Shown: positions 26,823-35,660 of the stretch, piece by piece
Position numbering within the stretch: position 1 is the stretch's first letter
Layout: every line of letters starts with the position of its first letter
Assembly (NCBI GenBank): GCA_963723495.1
Contig: CAVRQR010000005.1
Location: 13,280-77,279 of the forward strand
Reading direction: 5' to 3'
Source: Gp6-AA40 sp963723495
GTDB lineage: Bacteria; Acidobacteriota; Vicinamibacteria; Vicinamibacterales; UBA2999
DNA: 64,000 nt
The notes under the pieces: model-generated
Told to the model about the DNA's origin: nothing
The model's input: only the letters and a program-made list of their open reading frames with translations
Databases searched by the model: none
Position numbers and translations under genes: made by a program

Positions 26823-28004
26823 GTGAAGCTTTCGGACATTGGCCCCGGGCTGCTGCTGGCCGCGACTGGTATCGGCGTGGGCGACATGGTGTCGTCCACG
26901 ATCGCGGGAGCTGAATACGGCCTAACGCTCGTCTGGGCGCTCGCCGCCGGTGTCGTCCTCAAGTTCGCCATCACCGAAGGTGCTGCGCGGTGGCAACTCG
27001 GTACCGGTACCACGCTCATCCAGGGCTGGCGCGATCACCTTCCGCGTGCGGCGATCTTCGCGTTCTTCATCTATTTCATCGTCTGGAGTTACTTCGTTTC
27101 GAGTGCGCTCGTGACGGCGAGTGCACTCGTTCCGGCTGCCATCATCCCGTCTGTCCCACTGCCGGTGTGGGGCGTGGTTCATGCCGTTGGTGCGTTCGTG
27201 ATGGTGTGGTTCGGTCGCTACGAACGCTTCCTCGCGATCATCAAGTGGTTTGTCGGGCTGAAATTCGGGGCGATCATCGCATCGGCACTGCTGATCGTGC
27301 TGTGGTCGGGTGCCGACTGGTCCGGCGCCGGCGCGCGTTCCGAGTTCTCGACCGCCTACACGCTGTCGCTCATTGGCGGTGTTGGCGGTACCGTGACCTT
27401 GCTCTCCTACGGTTACTGGATGCGCGAGGCTGGCTGGGCGGGTGCCGAACGGATGCCTGTCGCGCGAAGCGACCTGACCCTCTCGTTCTCGCTCGTGTTC
27501 GTGTTCTGCATTTCGATGATCTTTCTCGCGACGCAGATCGACTGGGAGGGGCAGATCCTCGATGAGGGGCCGCGACTCTGCCTGCTTCTGGCGGATCGCA
27601 TCGGCCAGGAGATCGGGACGGTGGGTCGAGCCGTGTTCCTTCTGGGCTTCTGGGGCGCGGCGTTTTCATCCGTGCTCGGCGTCTACCACGGCGTGCCGTT
27701 TCTGTTCGACGACATGCTCCATCAGTGGAGTAGACGTCCGGCGGGAGGGCAGCGCGGCACGCCGTACAGAGCGTGGGCGGCGTACCTGGCGCTGGCGGCC
27801 ATCTCGGCGCTCGTGATTCGGCGTCCGGTGTGGCTCGTCTTCGCCTACACCGTCGTCGGGTCGCTGTTCTTTCCCTTCGTCATCTCGACGTTGCTGTGGC
27901 TCAACAACGCTCGCAACAACGTGACGCGCAACAGTGTCCTGGTCAACGTCGTGCTGGGTGGCGCCCTTGCGCTCTATCTCTTCCTCGCAGTCGAAGCGTT
28001 CTAA
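26823..28004 (+). CDS. Nramp-related transporter lacking the canonical metal motif
   Basis: A 393-residue protein with about 11 membrane helices and Nramp-family order (SDIGPGLLLAATGIG at the first helix, LKFAITEGAARWQL, SVLGVYHGVPFLFDDM in the region of helix 6). The metal-binding DPGN of true Mn/Fe carriers is replaced by GVGDMVSS, and no MPH motif is seen in helix 6. This is a known divergent subgroup of the superfamily in environmental bacteria. It may move another cation or organic substrate. Start GTG 26823 is likely. A perfect-arm palindrome directly after the stop could terminate its transcript. Confidence 0.82.
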   Translation: MKLSDIGPGLLLAATGIGVGDMVSSTIAGAEYGLTLVWALAAGVVLKFAITEGAARWQLGTGTTLIQGWRDHLPRAAIFAFFIYFIVWSYFVSSALVTASALVPAAIIPSVPLPVWGVVHAVGAFVMVWFGRYERFLAIIKWFVGLKFGAIIASALLIVLWSGADWSGAGARSEFSTAYTLSLIGGVGGTVTLLSYGYWMREAGWAGAERMPVARSDLTLSFSLVFVFCISMIFLATQIDWEGQILDEGPRLCLLLADRIGQEIGTVGRAVFLLGFWGAAFSSVLGVYHGVPFLFDDMLHQWSRRPAGGQRGTPYRAWAAYLALAAISALVIRRPVWLVFAYTVVGSLFFPFVISTLLWLNNARNNVTRNSVLVNVVLGGALALYLFLAVEAF

Positions 28005-28007
28005 ATT

Positions 28008-28057
28008 TGTAATGGGGTCGGGAGTCATTTGATCAAATGACTCCCGACCCCCTTACA
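28008..28057. repeat. 50-bp REP-like palindrome, possible terminator and start-codon donor
   Basis: Centred on GATC at 28031-28034, its two 25-base arms pair with a single mismatched position. The left arm (28008-28030) is the exact reverse complement of 2649-2671. It follows the Nramp stop by 3 bases, so it can act as a terminator, while its right arm contains ATG 28037, the first codon of the luciferase-like gene. Confidence 0.85.
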
Positions 28058-29044
28058 CTTTCCGTACTCGATCTCGTTCCGGTTCGCAGCGGCGCCACGG
28101 CGCGAGAGGCAATGCAGGAGTCGGTCGAACTGGCGCAGCTCGCCGAACGACTGGGATTCGTTCGCTACTGGTTCGCCGAACATCACGGCATGGCGAGCAT
28201 CGCGAGCTCGGTGCCCGAGATTCTGATCGAGCACGTGGCGTCGGCGACGTCGCACATTCGCGTGGGCTCCGGCGGCATCATGCTGCCGAACCATACGCCG
28301 TTGCGAGTGGCCGAAGTCTTCCACACGCTCGCGACGCTGCACCCCGACCGCATCGACCTGGGCCTCGGCCGGGCGCCTGGCACAGACCCGGCGACGTCAC
28401 GCGCGCTCAGGCCGTTCGACGGCGAGCAGTTCCCTGAACAGGTTCGAGAACTGCTCGCGCTGTCGCGCCGGCAGTTTCCGCCGGACCATCCCTTCGCATC
28501 GGTGCGCGTGGTGCCCGACGGAGTGAGACTGCCGCCGATCTGGGTGCTCGCCTCGAGCGGTGCGACGGCCGCCTTCGCTGGGTCGATGGGGTTGGGCTAC
28601 GGCTTTGCGCGGCACTTCAGTCCAGCCCCTCCGGGACCGGCCGTCCGCGCCTACCGCGAGCACTTCCAACCATCACCCGAGTTTCCTGCTCCCCACGTCA
28701 TCCTCGGCGTCTCAGTCATCTGTGCGCCGACCGCGGAAGAAGCCGAATACCTCGCGACATCATCCGATCTCGGATGGGTCCGCCTGCATCGCCGGGAATT
28801 TCTGCCGTTGCCCAGCCCCGAGGAGGCGCGTCGCTACGAGTACTCGCCCCAGGAGCGAGTTGTCGTGGAGATGAATCGCGCGCGCCATTTCATCGGCACG
28901 CCTGAGAAGGTCGCCAGCCTCATTCGCAACCTCGCCGCAGACACGCAGGCCGACGAGGTGATGATCACGTCGACGGTCTACGGACGGATGGAGCGGTTCA
29001 GGTGCTTTGAACTGGTTGCCGCGGAATTACACCCGCGTCGGTAG
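28037..29044 (+). CDS. Luciferase-like (LLM class) flavin-dependent oxidoreductase
   Basis: A 335-residue TIM-barrel flavin monooxygenase-type protein. Typical segments are LSVLDLVPVRSG, YWFAEHHGM, GSGGIMLPNHTPLRVAEVF and RIDLGLGRAPGTDP. Relatives use reduced flavin and O2 on diverse substrates. Family homology begins at LSVLDLV; the leading MTPDPLT is encoded by the REP-like palindrome, as in the CitE-like gene at 2651. So either the repeat was recruited as a start or translation begins elsewhere. Substrate unknown. Confidence 0.9.
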   Translation: MTPDPLTLSVLDLVPVRSGATAREAMQESVELAQLAERLGFVRYWFAEHHGMASIASSVPEILIEHVASATSHIRVGSGGIMLPNHTPLRVAEVFHTLATLHPDRIDLGLGRAPGTDPATSRALRPFDGEQFPEQVRELLALSRRQFPPDHPFASVRVVPDGVRLPPIWVLASSGATAAFAGSMGLGYGFARHFSPAPPGPAVRAYREHFQPSPEFPAPHVILGVSVICAPTAEEAEYLATSSDLGWVRLHRREFLPLPSPEEARRYEYSPQERVVVEMNRARHFIGTPEKVASLIRNLAADTQADEVMITSTVYGRMERFRCFELVAAELHPRR

Positions 29045-29074
29045 AGGCCGAGCAGCGGATCGTAGAGCGGCAGG

Positions 29075-31233
29075 TCAGCGCCAGCCGAGCACGTTCGCCA
29101 GCACGCTCCATCGCGGGCTCCGCGATGCGAGCGCTCGTCCCTGGACCCAGTAACTGTAGGCATCTTCGGCTTCGCCGCTGGCGCGCCTGGTCTCGATCCA
29201 GAGATCGACGAGATTCCGGAAGTCGAGCTCGCCATATGGCAGCGCGTACACGACGATCGTCGCTGCCTTCACTCCCTGGGGTCGTATCGCGGTGAATTCC
29301 GGTACAGGCGACTCCAGTAGTAAGCACGCTCCAGCGTGGTCAGCACCGCTGTGACGCTGGAATCACCGATGACCTCTTCGAGCGACTGATAATCGCGTGT
29401 CCGCGCTCTTGGCATCATCGCGTGCACCGATTCGGCCGATCCCTCGACGGGCGGGACGGCAATGACGATGTCCTCGTCGGGCGCCAGCGACGCGAGCGTC
29501 GCGAATCTGCGCCGATCGAAGTCGCGCACGAGGAACCCGAGATGCTCGTTGCTGTACGGATGCGACAGCTCCATCCGTGCGGCGCGCGACACGGTGGCGG
29601 TGAAGCCGCTCATGAGAATGTCGACACGTCCCTCAGAGAGCGCGAGCGACGGCTCCGGAGCGATGCGATGGATTCGGGTGAACTCGAGCCCGACGCCGAG
29701 CTGACTCGCCAGGCGATGCGCCGCTTCGATGTCGTAGCCGACAAGCATGCCGCTGGCGTTGACGAATGCCCACGGCACGGCATCGTCGAAGTAGCCGACT
29801 CGAAGGACACCGCGTTGCCTGATTTCTTCCAGGCGCCTGCCCGGTTCCGGCTTCTGCGCAGCTGTCGCCACGGGAACGACCGACGCGGCAACCAGTGGCG
29901 GCCTGAGCGCGAATGACGACAGTGTGCTGATCCCAGACGGTGCCGGTGGCAAAACCCACGAGAAGATCGCCCGCGTACCGAGCACGAAGATGCCCATGAA
30001 GGCGACGGTCACAATGACGTATCGGGCGAGGTGCCGGAAGGAGATGTGGATCGCGCCCAGCATCGCGGCCGCAATGACCACACCGAGCGCCGCGATGTGC
30101 GCCGCTGATGTCATCGCGCCAAATCTCGCGTTGAGGATGCTCGATACCGAGAAGAGCTCGAAGAGGTCGGCGGGCAGATGCAGCAGGTCGAGCATGAAGG
30201 GCATTGCCGCATTGATGTTGCCGAAGAGACTCAACGGGCCGGTCGTGATCAGCAAGAGGAACTGCTGCGGCCCGAGCGAGCTGCCGGAATACCACGCCGC
30301 AAATGGCAGGAACGCGAGGCTGAGGATCTTTCCGACGTGCGGGAAGTTGTAGAGCAGTGGAACCGCCACGCTGACGGCGCGTTCGGCCCCCTCGGGCGGC
30401 ACGCCCCGCTCGCTCAGGATCGTCTTCGCCGATTCCGCGATGAGTGGCAGCACCACGAGCGCATCCCCTGCGGCTGCCGCGGTGATGATGGCGCCGCGCA
30501 TCGCCCCGAGGAATTGTCCGTATGACACATCGGTCAGTCGTGCGACGAGGGATGGCAGCACCCAGAGCGTGATCAGGAGCGTCCCGCCGGCATAGAAGTG
30601 GAACCAGAGCTGGAGGCGCAGCACGTCGTCGAGGTGGAGCTCGCCTGCGGTCACCGCGGCGATCGCGAAGAGGCCGTACGGCGTCAACCGCAGGATCATG
30701 CGGCTCACCCGGGCCATGGCCTCGTTGAACGCGGCCAGAGCCTGAAGCAGCGCCGTCTTCTTCTCACCCGTCATCTGGCCGAGGGCCACGCCGGCGAGGA
30801 TGCCGAAGAGCACCACGGCAGGAATCAGGTTGTTGGCGAGCGCGTGAAACAGGTTGGCGGGGATGTATAGATCCAGCCAGTCAATCGTCGGAGGCGCTTC
30901 TTCCAGTCCGAAAACAGGTGCGCCGGCGAATGTGGGGAATGCGAGCGGCGATGCGACCACCAGCAGCAGCGTGAGCCCCCAGACGAACAGCAGCAGCCCG
31001 ACGCCGTATCGCGCCAGCAGTCTCATCTCGGTGGCGCCACGGCTTCCGAGGCTCAGGATCAGGGACCCCAGAAGGTAGGGCAGCACGTTGACCTGGAGCA
31101 GCCTGATGAACCCGGTCGCGACGATCCCCAGTGGCTGAATCGTTTCGCCAAAGAAGAGACCGACGAGAACCCCGGCGCCAATGGCCCAGAGGATGCGGGA
31201 GAACAGCGGGTCGCTTTGAACCTCGGAAGTCAC
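29075..31233 (-). CDS. Dicarboxylate/amino-acid:cation symporter fused to a solute-binding domain, one frameshift
   Basis: About 719 residues. Residues 1-410 form a DAACS (GltP/DctA-type) symporter with the first helix ILWAIGAGVLVGLFFGE and helical-hairpin regions around ITAAAAGDALVVLPL and ITTGPLSLFGNINAAMPF. A further membrane segment near 430 leads to a family-3 periplasmic binding domain from about residue 466 (GVLRVGYFDDAVPWAFVN, VGYDIEAAHRLA, GRVDILMSGF). One missing base in a C run near 29300 breaks the frame; restoring it joins RLYPEFTAIRPQG to VKAATIVVYALPYGEL and ends at 29075. The fused receptor may capture or sense the substrate. Confidence 0.82.
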
Positions 31234-31501
31234 ACGCAGAGGTATACCGCAGCGGGGCCTGGACGTGTCGCCATGGACATGTGCCTAGCATAACGTCCAC
31301 GGAATGGCTCGCGCGACGACCCGTTTTCCACTCGCCGGCTGGTGATTGTCGGTTCCCGTGCGGCGGGGCGCCAGGAGCGGAACGCAGAACAAAGTTCTGG
31401 ATTTCGAGGCATCGGTGACCCGTGCCGTCGGTGCTGCTTCGCAATTTCCGCCCGATTGCGGGACTCGGCCGGACGGCAAGGATCTTGAGTGACGTCATGG
31501 T

Positions 31502-32200
31502 GTGCTGAAGGTCGAACTGCATTCGCACACCGCCGACGATCCCGTCGATACAATTCCGTATTCGATGTATCAACTCATCGATCGTGCGGGGCAATTAGGC
31601 TACGACGCCCTGGCCATCACGCTGCACGATCGTCAGATCGATGTGCAGTCGTTTGTGTCTTATGCGGCGGATCGCGGCGTTATGCTCATTCCCGGCATCG
31701 AGCGGACGATCGAAGGCCGCCATGTCCTGCTGTTGAATTTCAGTCCCGCGACCGAGCGGGTGCACAGCTTCGAGGATCTTGCGCGGCTGAAGTCGCGCGA
31801 GAATGGCCTGGTCGTGGCGCCGCATCCGTTCTACCCGGTTGGCGTGTCGCTTCGCGAGAAGCTTGGCCAGCACGCGCACATGTTCGATGCTGTCGAGTAC
31901 AACGCGATGTTCACGCGCATGCTGAACTTCAATCGACGAGCAGTGCGATGGGCGCGCGCGCATGGCAAGCCGATGGTGGGCAATGGCGACGTGCATCGCC
32001 TGCGTCAGCTTGGGTCGACTTACTCACTGGTCGATGCAGAGCCAACCCCCGACGCCATTTGCGCGGCGATTCGCGCGGGTCGCGTGCGTGTGGAGGCGCA
32101 GCCGCTGTCAGTGGCCGCGGCCGCGACCATCGTGAGCCAGATTCTTAACGTCGACCTCAGAAAAGGGCGGCGCCGGCAGGCGCTGGTCGGCAACACCTAG
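31502..32200 (+). CDS. PHP-domain phosphoesterase-like protein
   Basis: A 232-residue metal-dependent phosphoesterase-fold protein. It begins MLKVELHSHTADDP with the first metal motif (HSH), has GIERTIEGRHVLLLNF, VVAPHPFYPVG and GNGDVHRL, the later metal-ligand histidines of PHP proteins. No polymerase or nuclease fusion is present. Start is GTG 31502. It is divergent from the symporter across a 268-base spacer in which I see no further gene. It probably acts in the cytoplasm on a phosphate ester or nucleic acid end; substrate unknown. Confidence 0.85.
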   Translation: MLKVELHSHTADDPVDTIPYSMYQLIDRAGQLGYDALAITLHDRQIDVQSFVSYAADRGVMLIPGIERTIEGRHVLLLNFSPATERVHSFEDLARLKSRENGLVVAPHPFYPVGVSLREKLGQHAHMFDAVEYNAMFTRMLNFNRRAVRWARAHGKPMVGNGDVHRLRQLGSTYSLVDAEPTPDAICAAIRAGRVRVEAQPLSVAAAATIVSQILNVDLRKGRRRQALVGNT

Positions 32201-32264
32201 TCACACGACAATCCACGACCGCGGCACGCACCGGTGGGCTGGCACGGACTAATATAACTGTGCC

Positions 32265-33791
32265 GTGCTCGTCACCGCCGAACTCTCACAGCTCCTCCGC
32301 GACGTGCTCACCAGCCGTGTCTACGACGTGGCGCGGGAGACTCCTCTCGACGGTGCGCCGCGTCTGTCCGAGCGTCTCGACAACGAGGTGCTTCTCAAGC
32401 GAGAGGATCTGCAGCCGGTCTTCAGCTTCAAGCTGCGGGGCGCCTACAACAAGATCGCGCATCTCAGCGACAAGGAGCGAGCGCACGGTATCATCGCGGC
32501 CAGCGCCGGCAATCACGCGCAGGGGGTGGCGTACTCGGCCCAGAAGCTCGGGCTCCGCGCCATCATCGTCATGCCGCTGACGACGCCACGGATCAAAGTG
32601 GACGCCGTGCGGTCGATGGGCGCAGAGGTCGTACTGGCCGGCGACAGCTACAACGAAGCCAAGGCACATTGCGACACGCTGGTCGACGAGACCGGCATGA
32701 CCTTCATTCACCCGTTCGACGATCCGCTGGTGATCGCCGGGCAGGGAACGATTGGCGCAGAGATCCTGCGTCACAGCCAGGAGCGATTGTCAGCGGTGTT
32801 TGTCCCGGTCGGTGGTGGTGGACTCATCGCCGGCATCTCCGGTTACATCAAGTCGCTGCGACCGGACGTCAAGGTGATTGGCGTCGAACCGTTCGAGGCG
32901 GACGCGATGTATCGCTCGCTGGCGCTCGGCCGGCGCGTGCAGCTCGATCACGTCGGTATCTTTGCGGACGGTGTCGCCGTGCGCGAGGTGGGTGAGCGAA
33001 CGTTTGCGATCGTCCGGCAGACGGTGGACGAGGTGGTCCGCGTCACCAACGATGAGATCTGTGGTGCGATCAAGGACGTCTTCGATGACACGCGCACCAT
33101 CATGGAACCTGCCGGTGCGCTGGCCGTTGCCGGCGTGAAGGCCTGGGTCGAGCGCGAGGATGCGAGAAACCAATCGATCGTTGCGCTGCTGAGTGGCGCC
33201 AACATCAACTTCGATCGCCTGCGCTTCGTTGCCGAACGCGCCGAGCTGGGTGAGGCCCGCGAGGCGCTGATCGCCGTCACGTTGCCGGAGCGCAAAGGGG
33301 CGTTTCGCGCGTTCTGCGCGGCGATCGGCCGCCGGACGATCACCGAGTTCAACTATCGATTGAGCGGCCGCGACCAGGCGCACATCTTCGTCGGCTTCCA
33401 GATCCAATCGCGACAGGACGGTCTGTCACTCGTGTCGCAGCTCGTTGCGGCGGGATACGAGACGGTCGATCTGACCGAGAACGAGATGGCGAAGCTCCAT
33501 GTGCGCCACATGGTCGGCGGGCACGCGCCCGATGTTCGAAACGAACGTCTCTGCCGCTTCGAGTTCCCGGAGCGTCCCGGCGCGCTGGCGCAGTTTCTCG
33601 ACAAGCTTGGCGGCCGCTGGAACATCAGCCTGTTCCACTACCGCAATCACGGAGCTGACTTCGGCCGCGTGCTCGCGGGGTTCGAGGTCAACGACGCCGA
33701 CCTGCCTGCCTTTCGCGCGTTCCTCGACGAGCTCGCATATCCCTACACGCCTGAGTACGAGAATCCGGCCTACAAGTTCTTCCTGGGCTAG
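32265..33791 (+). CDS. ilvA: Threonine ammonia-lyase (threonine deaminase), biosynthetic type
   Basis: A 508-residue PLP enzyme that converts threonine to 2-oxobutanoate, the first committed step to isoleucine. The PLP lysine is K56 in FSFKLRGAYNK; SAGNHAQGVA and the phosphate loop GGGGLIAGISG follow. Two C-terminal ACT-like regulatory modules are visible (ERKGAFRAFCAAIG... and ERPGALAQFLDKLG...), as in the allosteric, isoleucine-inhibited form. Length equals the usual 500-515 residues. Start is GTG 32265. Confidence 0.97.
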   Translation: MLVTAELSQLLRDVLTSRVYDVARETPLDGAPRLSERLDNEVLLKREDLQPVFSFKLRGAYNKIAHLSDKERAHGIIAASAGNHAQGVAYSAQKLGLRAIIVMPLTTPRIKVDAVRSMGAEVVLAGDSYNEAKAHCDTLVDETGMTFIHPFDDPLVIAGQGTIGAEILRHSQERLSAVFVPVGGGGLIAGISGYIKSLRPDVKVIGVEPFEADAMYRSLALGRRVQLDHVGIFADGVAVREVGERTFAIVRQTVDEVVRVTNDEICGAIKDVFDDTRTIMEPAGALAVAGVKAWVEREDARNQSIVALLSGANINFDRLRFVAERAELGEAREALIAVTLPERKGAFRAFCAAIGRRTITEFNYRLSGRDQAHIFVGFQIQSRQDGLSLVSQLVAAGYETVDLTENEMAKLHVRHMVGGHAPDVRNERLCRFEFPERPGALAQFLDKLGGRWNISLFHYRNHGADFGRVLAGFEVNDADLPAFRAFLDELAYPYTPEYENPAYKFFLG

Positions 33792-33792
33792 G

Positions 33793-33830
33793 TTGGCTCA
33801 AGGCTCTCGGCTCCTGGCTCCGGGCCTGAA
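33793..33830. repeat. Short degenerate heptamer run (GGCTC type)
   Basis: GGCTCAA, GGCTCTC, GGCTCCT and GGCTCCG follow each other at 7-base spacing right after the ilvA stop, between convergent genes. Confidence 0.55.
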
Positions 33831-33838
33831 CACGCGCC

Positions 33839-34246
33839 TCACGCAGTACGCGCGCGTCTTGACGTAATCCAACCGATCGTTGACGCAAACGCGACGGCGG
33901 CAAAGACGATGGAGATGACGAGCGACTTGCCCTGGAAGGGCTGGCCTCGCAGCAGATCCACCGCGAGCGGGAAGAGCGCCGCCAGCCCATAGGCGACCGC
34001 AAACGCCGCGGAGATCTGCCGGCGCTCCGCGCGGCTGCGCGCGCTCTCGAGGCGCTCGCGCTCGGTGTTGAGGTCGCCGGGGTTCAATCCGCGTTCCTCG
34101 AACAGCCGCCGGAAGCGCGCCGTCATGCGCGCGAACTCCGGGTCCGTCGCAAGGAACTCGTCGATGAGTGCGCGCGTGTCCGCGCTCACTTCACCAGCAA
34201 AGTACCCAGGCAGCAGATCGTAGATGACGTCGCGCGTGACTTTCAT
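33839..34246 (-). CDS. Small membrane protein, putative anti-sigma factor
   Basis: A 135-residue protein. The N-terminal half (MKVTRDVIYDLLPGYFAGEVSADTRALIDEFLATDPEF) resembles the adaptor region of anti-sigma factors. Two hydrophobic segments follow at about residues 80-95 and 108-125. No zinc His-Cys-Cys motif is present. Its ATG overlaps the stop of the sigma factor gene, the usual arrangement for an ECF sigma and its membrane-bound partner, so it probably sequesters that sigma. Confidence 0.7.
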   Translation of the reverse strand: MKVTRDVIYDLLPGYFAGEVSADTRALIDEFLATDPEFARMTARFRRLFEERGLNPGDLNTERERLESARSRAERRQISAAFAVAYGLAALFPLAVDLLRGQPFQGKSLVISIVFAAVAFASTIGWITSRRARTA

Positions 34247-34735
34247 GGCTGTTCTCCGTTGCGGGGCGATGCGGGCATCGCGAGCGCTTCGCGGGCGCGG
34301 AAGATTCTGGACTTGACGGCTCCAACGCTCACGCCAAGCGCCGCGGCGATCTCGCCGTACGACATGTCGCGGATGACGTAGAGCAGCAGCGCGCGCCGGT
34401 CGCCGCGCGCCACACGTCGGAGTCGGGCACGAACCTGCCGCAGCGCCGATGCTCTCTCCACGCGCACGTCCACGGCCGGGCCCTTGTCTTCCAGTCGGTC
34501 ATCGAGTGGCACCTGGTGACGCGACGCACGCAGGCCGTCGCGAAACAGGTTGCGCGTGATCGTGAGCGAGGTACGCTCGAACGGTGCTCTGCCGGATACG
34601 ATCGCGAGCCGTCCAGGCGCGGACGAACGTGTCTGCCGTCAAATCTTCGGCTCGTGCCGCGTCGCCCGTGAGGAAGAGGGCGAAGCGGTAGACGTCGGTG
34701 TAATACCGTTCGTAGAGCTCGCGGAACTGGTCCAT
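34243..34735 (-). CDS. ECF-type RNA polymerase sigma factor, frame-shifted
   Basis: About 164 residues split over two frames. The N-terminal region 2 reads FRELYERYYTDVYRFALFLTGD...AEDLTADTFVRAW; region 4 is in the other frame, with LLLYVIRDMSYGEIAAALGVSVGAVKSRIFRAREAL, the helix-turn-helix that reads the -35 box. The two join through a plausible YLLTITRNLFRDGLRASRH linker if one indel near 34540 is corrected. The gene overlaps the putative anti-sigma start and is divergent from tadA. Confidence 0.85.
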
Positions 34736-34810
34736 CCGGTCTGACGAAGATACGGGGACGCGGGTGAAAGGTTACCTCCGGATCTCGGGACCGCGTGATA
34801 GCGTGGACCT

Positions 34811-35287
34811 GTGCCGCACGAAACGTTCATGCGCGATGCACTCGACCAGGCGCGCCGGGGTCTCGCCGCCGGCGAGGTCCCGGTCGGTGCCGTGCTCGTG
34901 GTTGGGGATGCGGTCGTCGCCAGCGCGTTCAACCAGCCGATTACCGCCAACGATCCCACGGCGCATGCGGAGGTGCTGGTGCTGCGCGAAGCGGCGCGTG
35001 TGCTCGGCAACTATCGGTTGACGGACGCGACGGTCTACGTGACGGTCGAGCCGTGTCTCATGTGTGTCGGGGCGCTGGTGCACGCGCGCGTGCGCGAGGT
35101 CGTGTACGGCGCGAGCGAGCCCAAGACCGGCGCGCTCGTATCGACGGTAAGGGCGCTGGAGTCGCCCGGGTTGAATCATTGCTTTGCTGTGACCGGCGGG
35201 GTGCTCGAGGAGGAATGCCGCGCGATCATCCAGGAGTTCTTTCGTGAAAAGCGCCGGACGACGGTGGGGCCGAGTGGGAAGGTATAA
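34811..35287 (+). CDS. tadA: tRNA-specific adenosine deaminase
   Basis: A 158-residue zinc deaminase that makes inosine at the wobble position of tRNA-Arg(ACG). The motif HAEV gives the zinc His and proton-shuttling Glu, and PCLMC gives the two zinc cysteines. AAGEVPVGAVLV near the N terminus and VYGASEPKTGA are typical of TadA rather than other deaminases. GTG 34811 or ATG 34829 may be the start. The tRNA-Ser gene follows 47 bases downstream. Confidence 0.93.
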   Translation: MPHETFMRDALDQARRGLAAGEVPVGAVLVVGDAVVASAFNQPITANDPTAHAEVLVLREAARVLGNYRLTDATVYVTVEPCLMCVGALVHARVREVVYGASEPKTGALVSTVRALESPGLNHCFAVTGGVLEEECRAIIQEFFREKRRTTVGPSGKV

Positions 35288-35334
35288 TTGAATGTTCTCG
35301 TAGAGGCGTGTCGTCAGACCGCCTGACCCGACCC

Positions 35335-35425
35335 GGAGAGGTACCGAAGTGGTCGTAACGGGGGCGCCTCGAAAGCGTCTTGTCCCGTAAGGGGCACGTG
35401 GGTTCGAATCCCACCCTCTCCGCCA
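35335..35425 (+). tRNA. tRNA-Ser (anticodon CGA)
   Basis: A 91-base serine tRNA with encoded CCA. The acceptor GGAGAGG pairs with CCTCTCC at 35415-35421; the anticodon loop CTCGAAA reads codon UCG; a long variable arm typical of tRNA-Ser follows, then the T arm GTGGG-TTCGAAT-CCCAC. A TATAAT box at 35283-35288 is a possible promoter, although no good -35 is visible. Its last 21 bases are repeated at 53972-53992, marking it as an integration site. Confidence 0.95.
35405..35425 (+). repeat. attL-like direct repeat in the tRNA-Ser 3' end
   Basis: Identical over 21 bases to 53972-53992, running from the T loop to the CCA end. Beyond it both copies continue with ATCCGCAAA, one base offset in the right copy. 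This is the usual crossover position of tRNA-targeting integrases. Confidence 0.85.
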
Positions 35426-35660
35426 ATCCGCAAACATTTGATAGTGAAAGTACTTATTTCACACGCACCGCTTGTCTTCGCCCTCTCGAAATTCTTGACA
35501 AAAGCCGTCCTGCATGGACAAGAGATTCTCGTGACTAGGCCGCGCGATTCACTGCCCTCTGACGAAGAGCAGATGGAAGTCGAGCGAGGTTGGATAGCTT
35601 CGCAATCGAGATTGCGACCCGTCGCACACGATCACGTTTGATAAACACTGCGCGACTTAT

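Noticed and set aside
35283..35288. TATAAT as a confident tRNA promoter
   Set aside because: It lies in the end of tadA about 47 bases before the tRNA and has no recognisable -35 element at proper spacing, so it is mentioned only as a possibility.
35438..35641. A 67-residue frame just after tRNA-Ser
   Set aside because: No ribosome site, no recognisable fold, and it starts within the attachment region; treated as non-coding.
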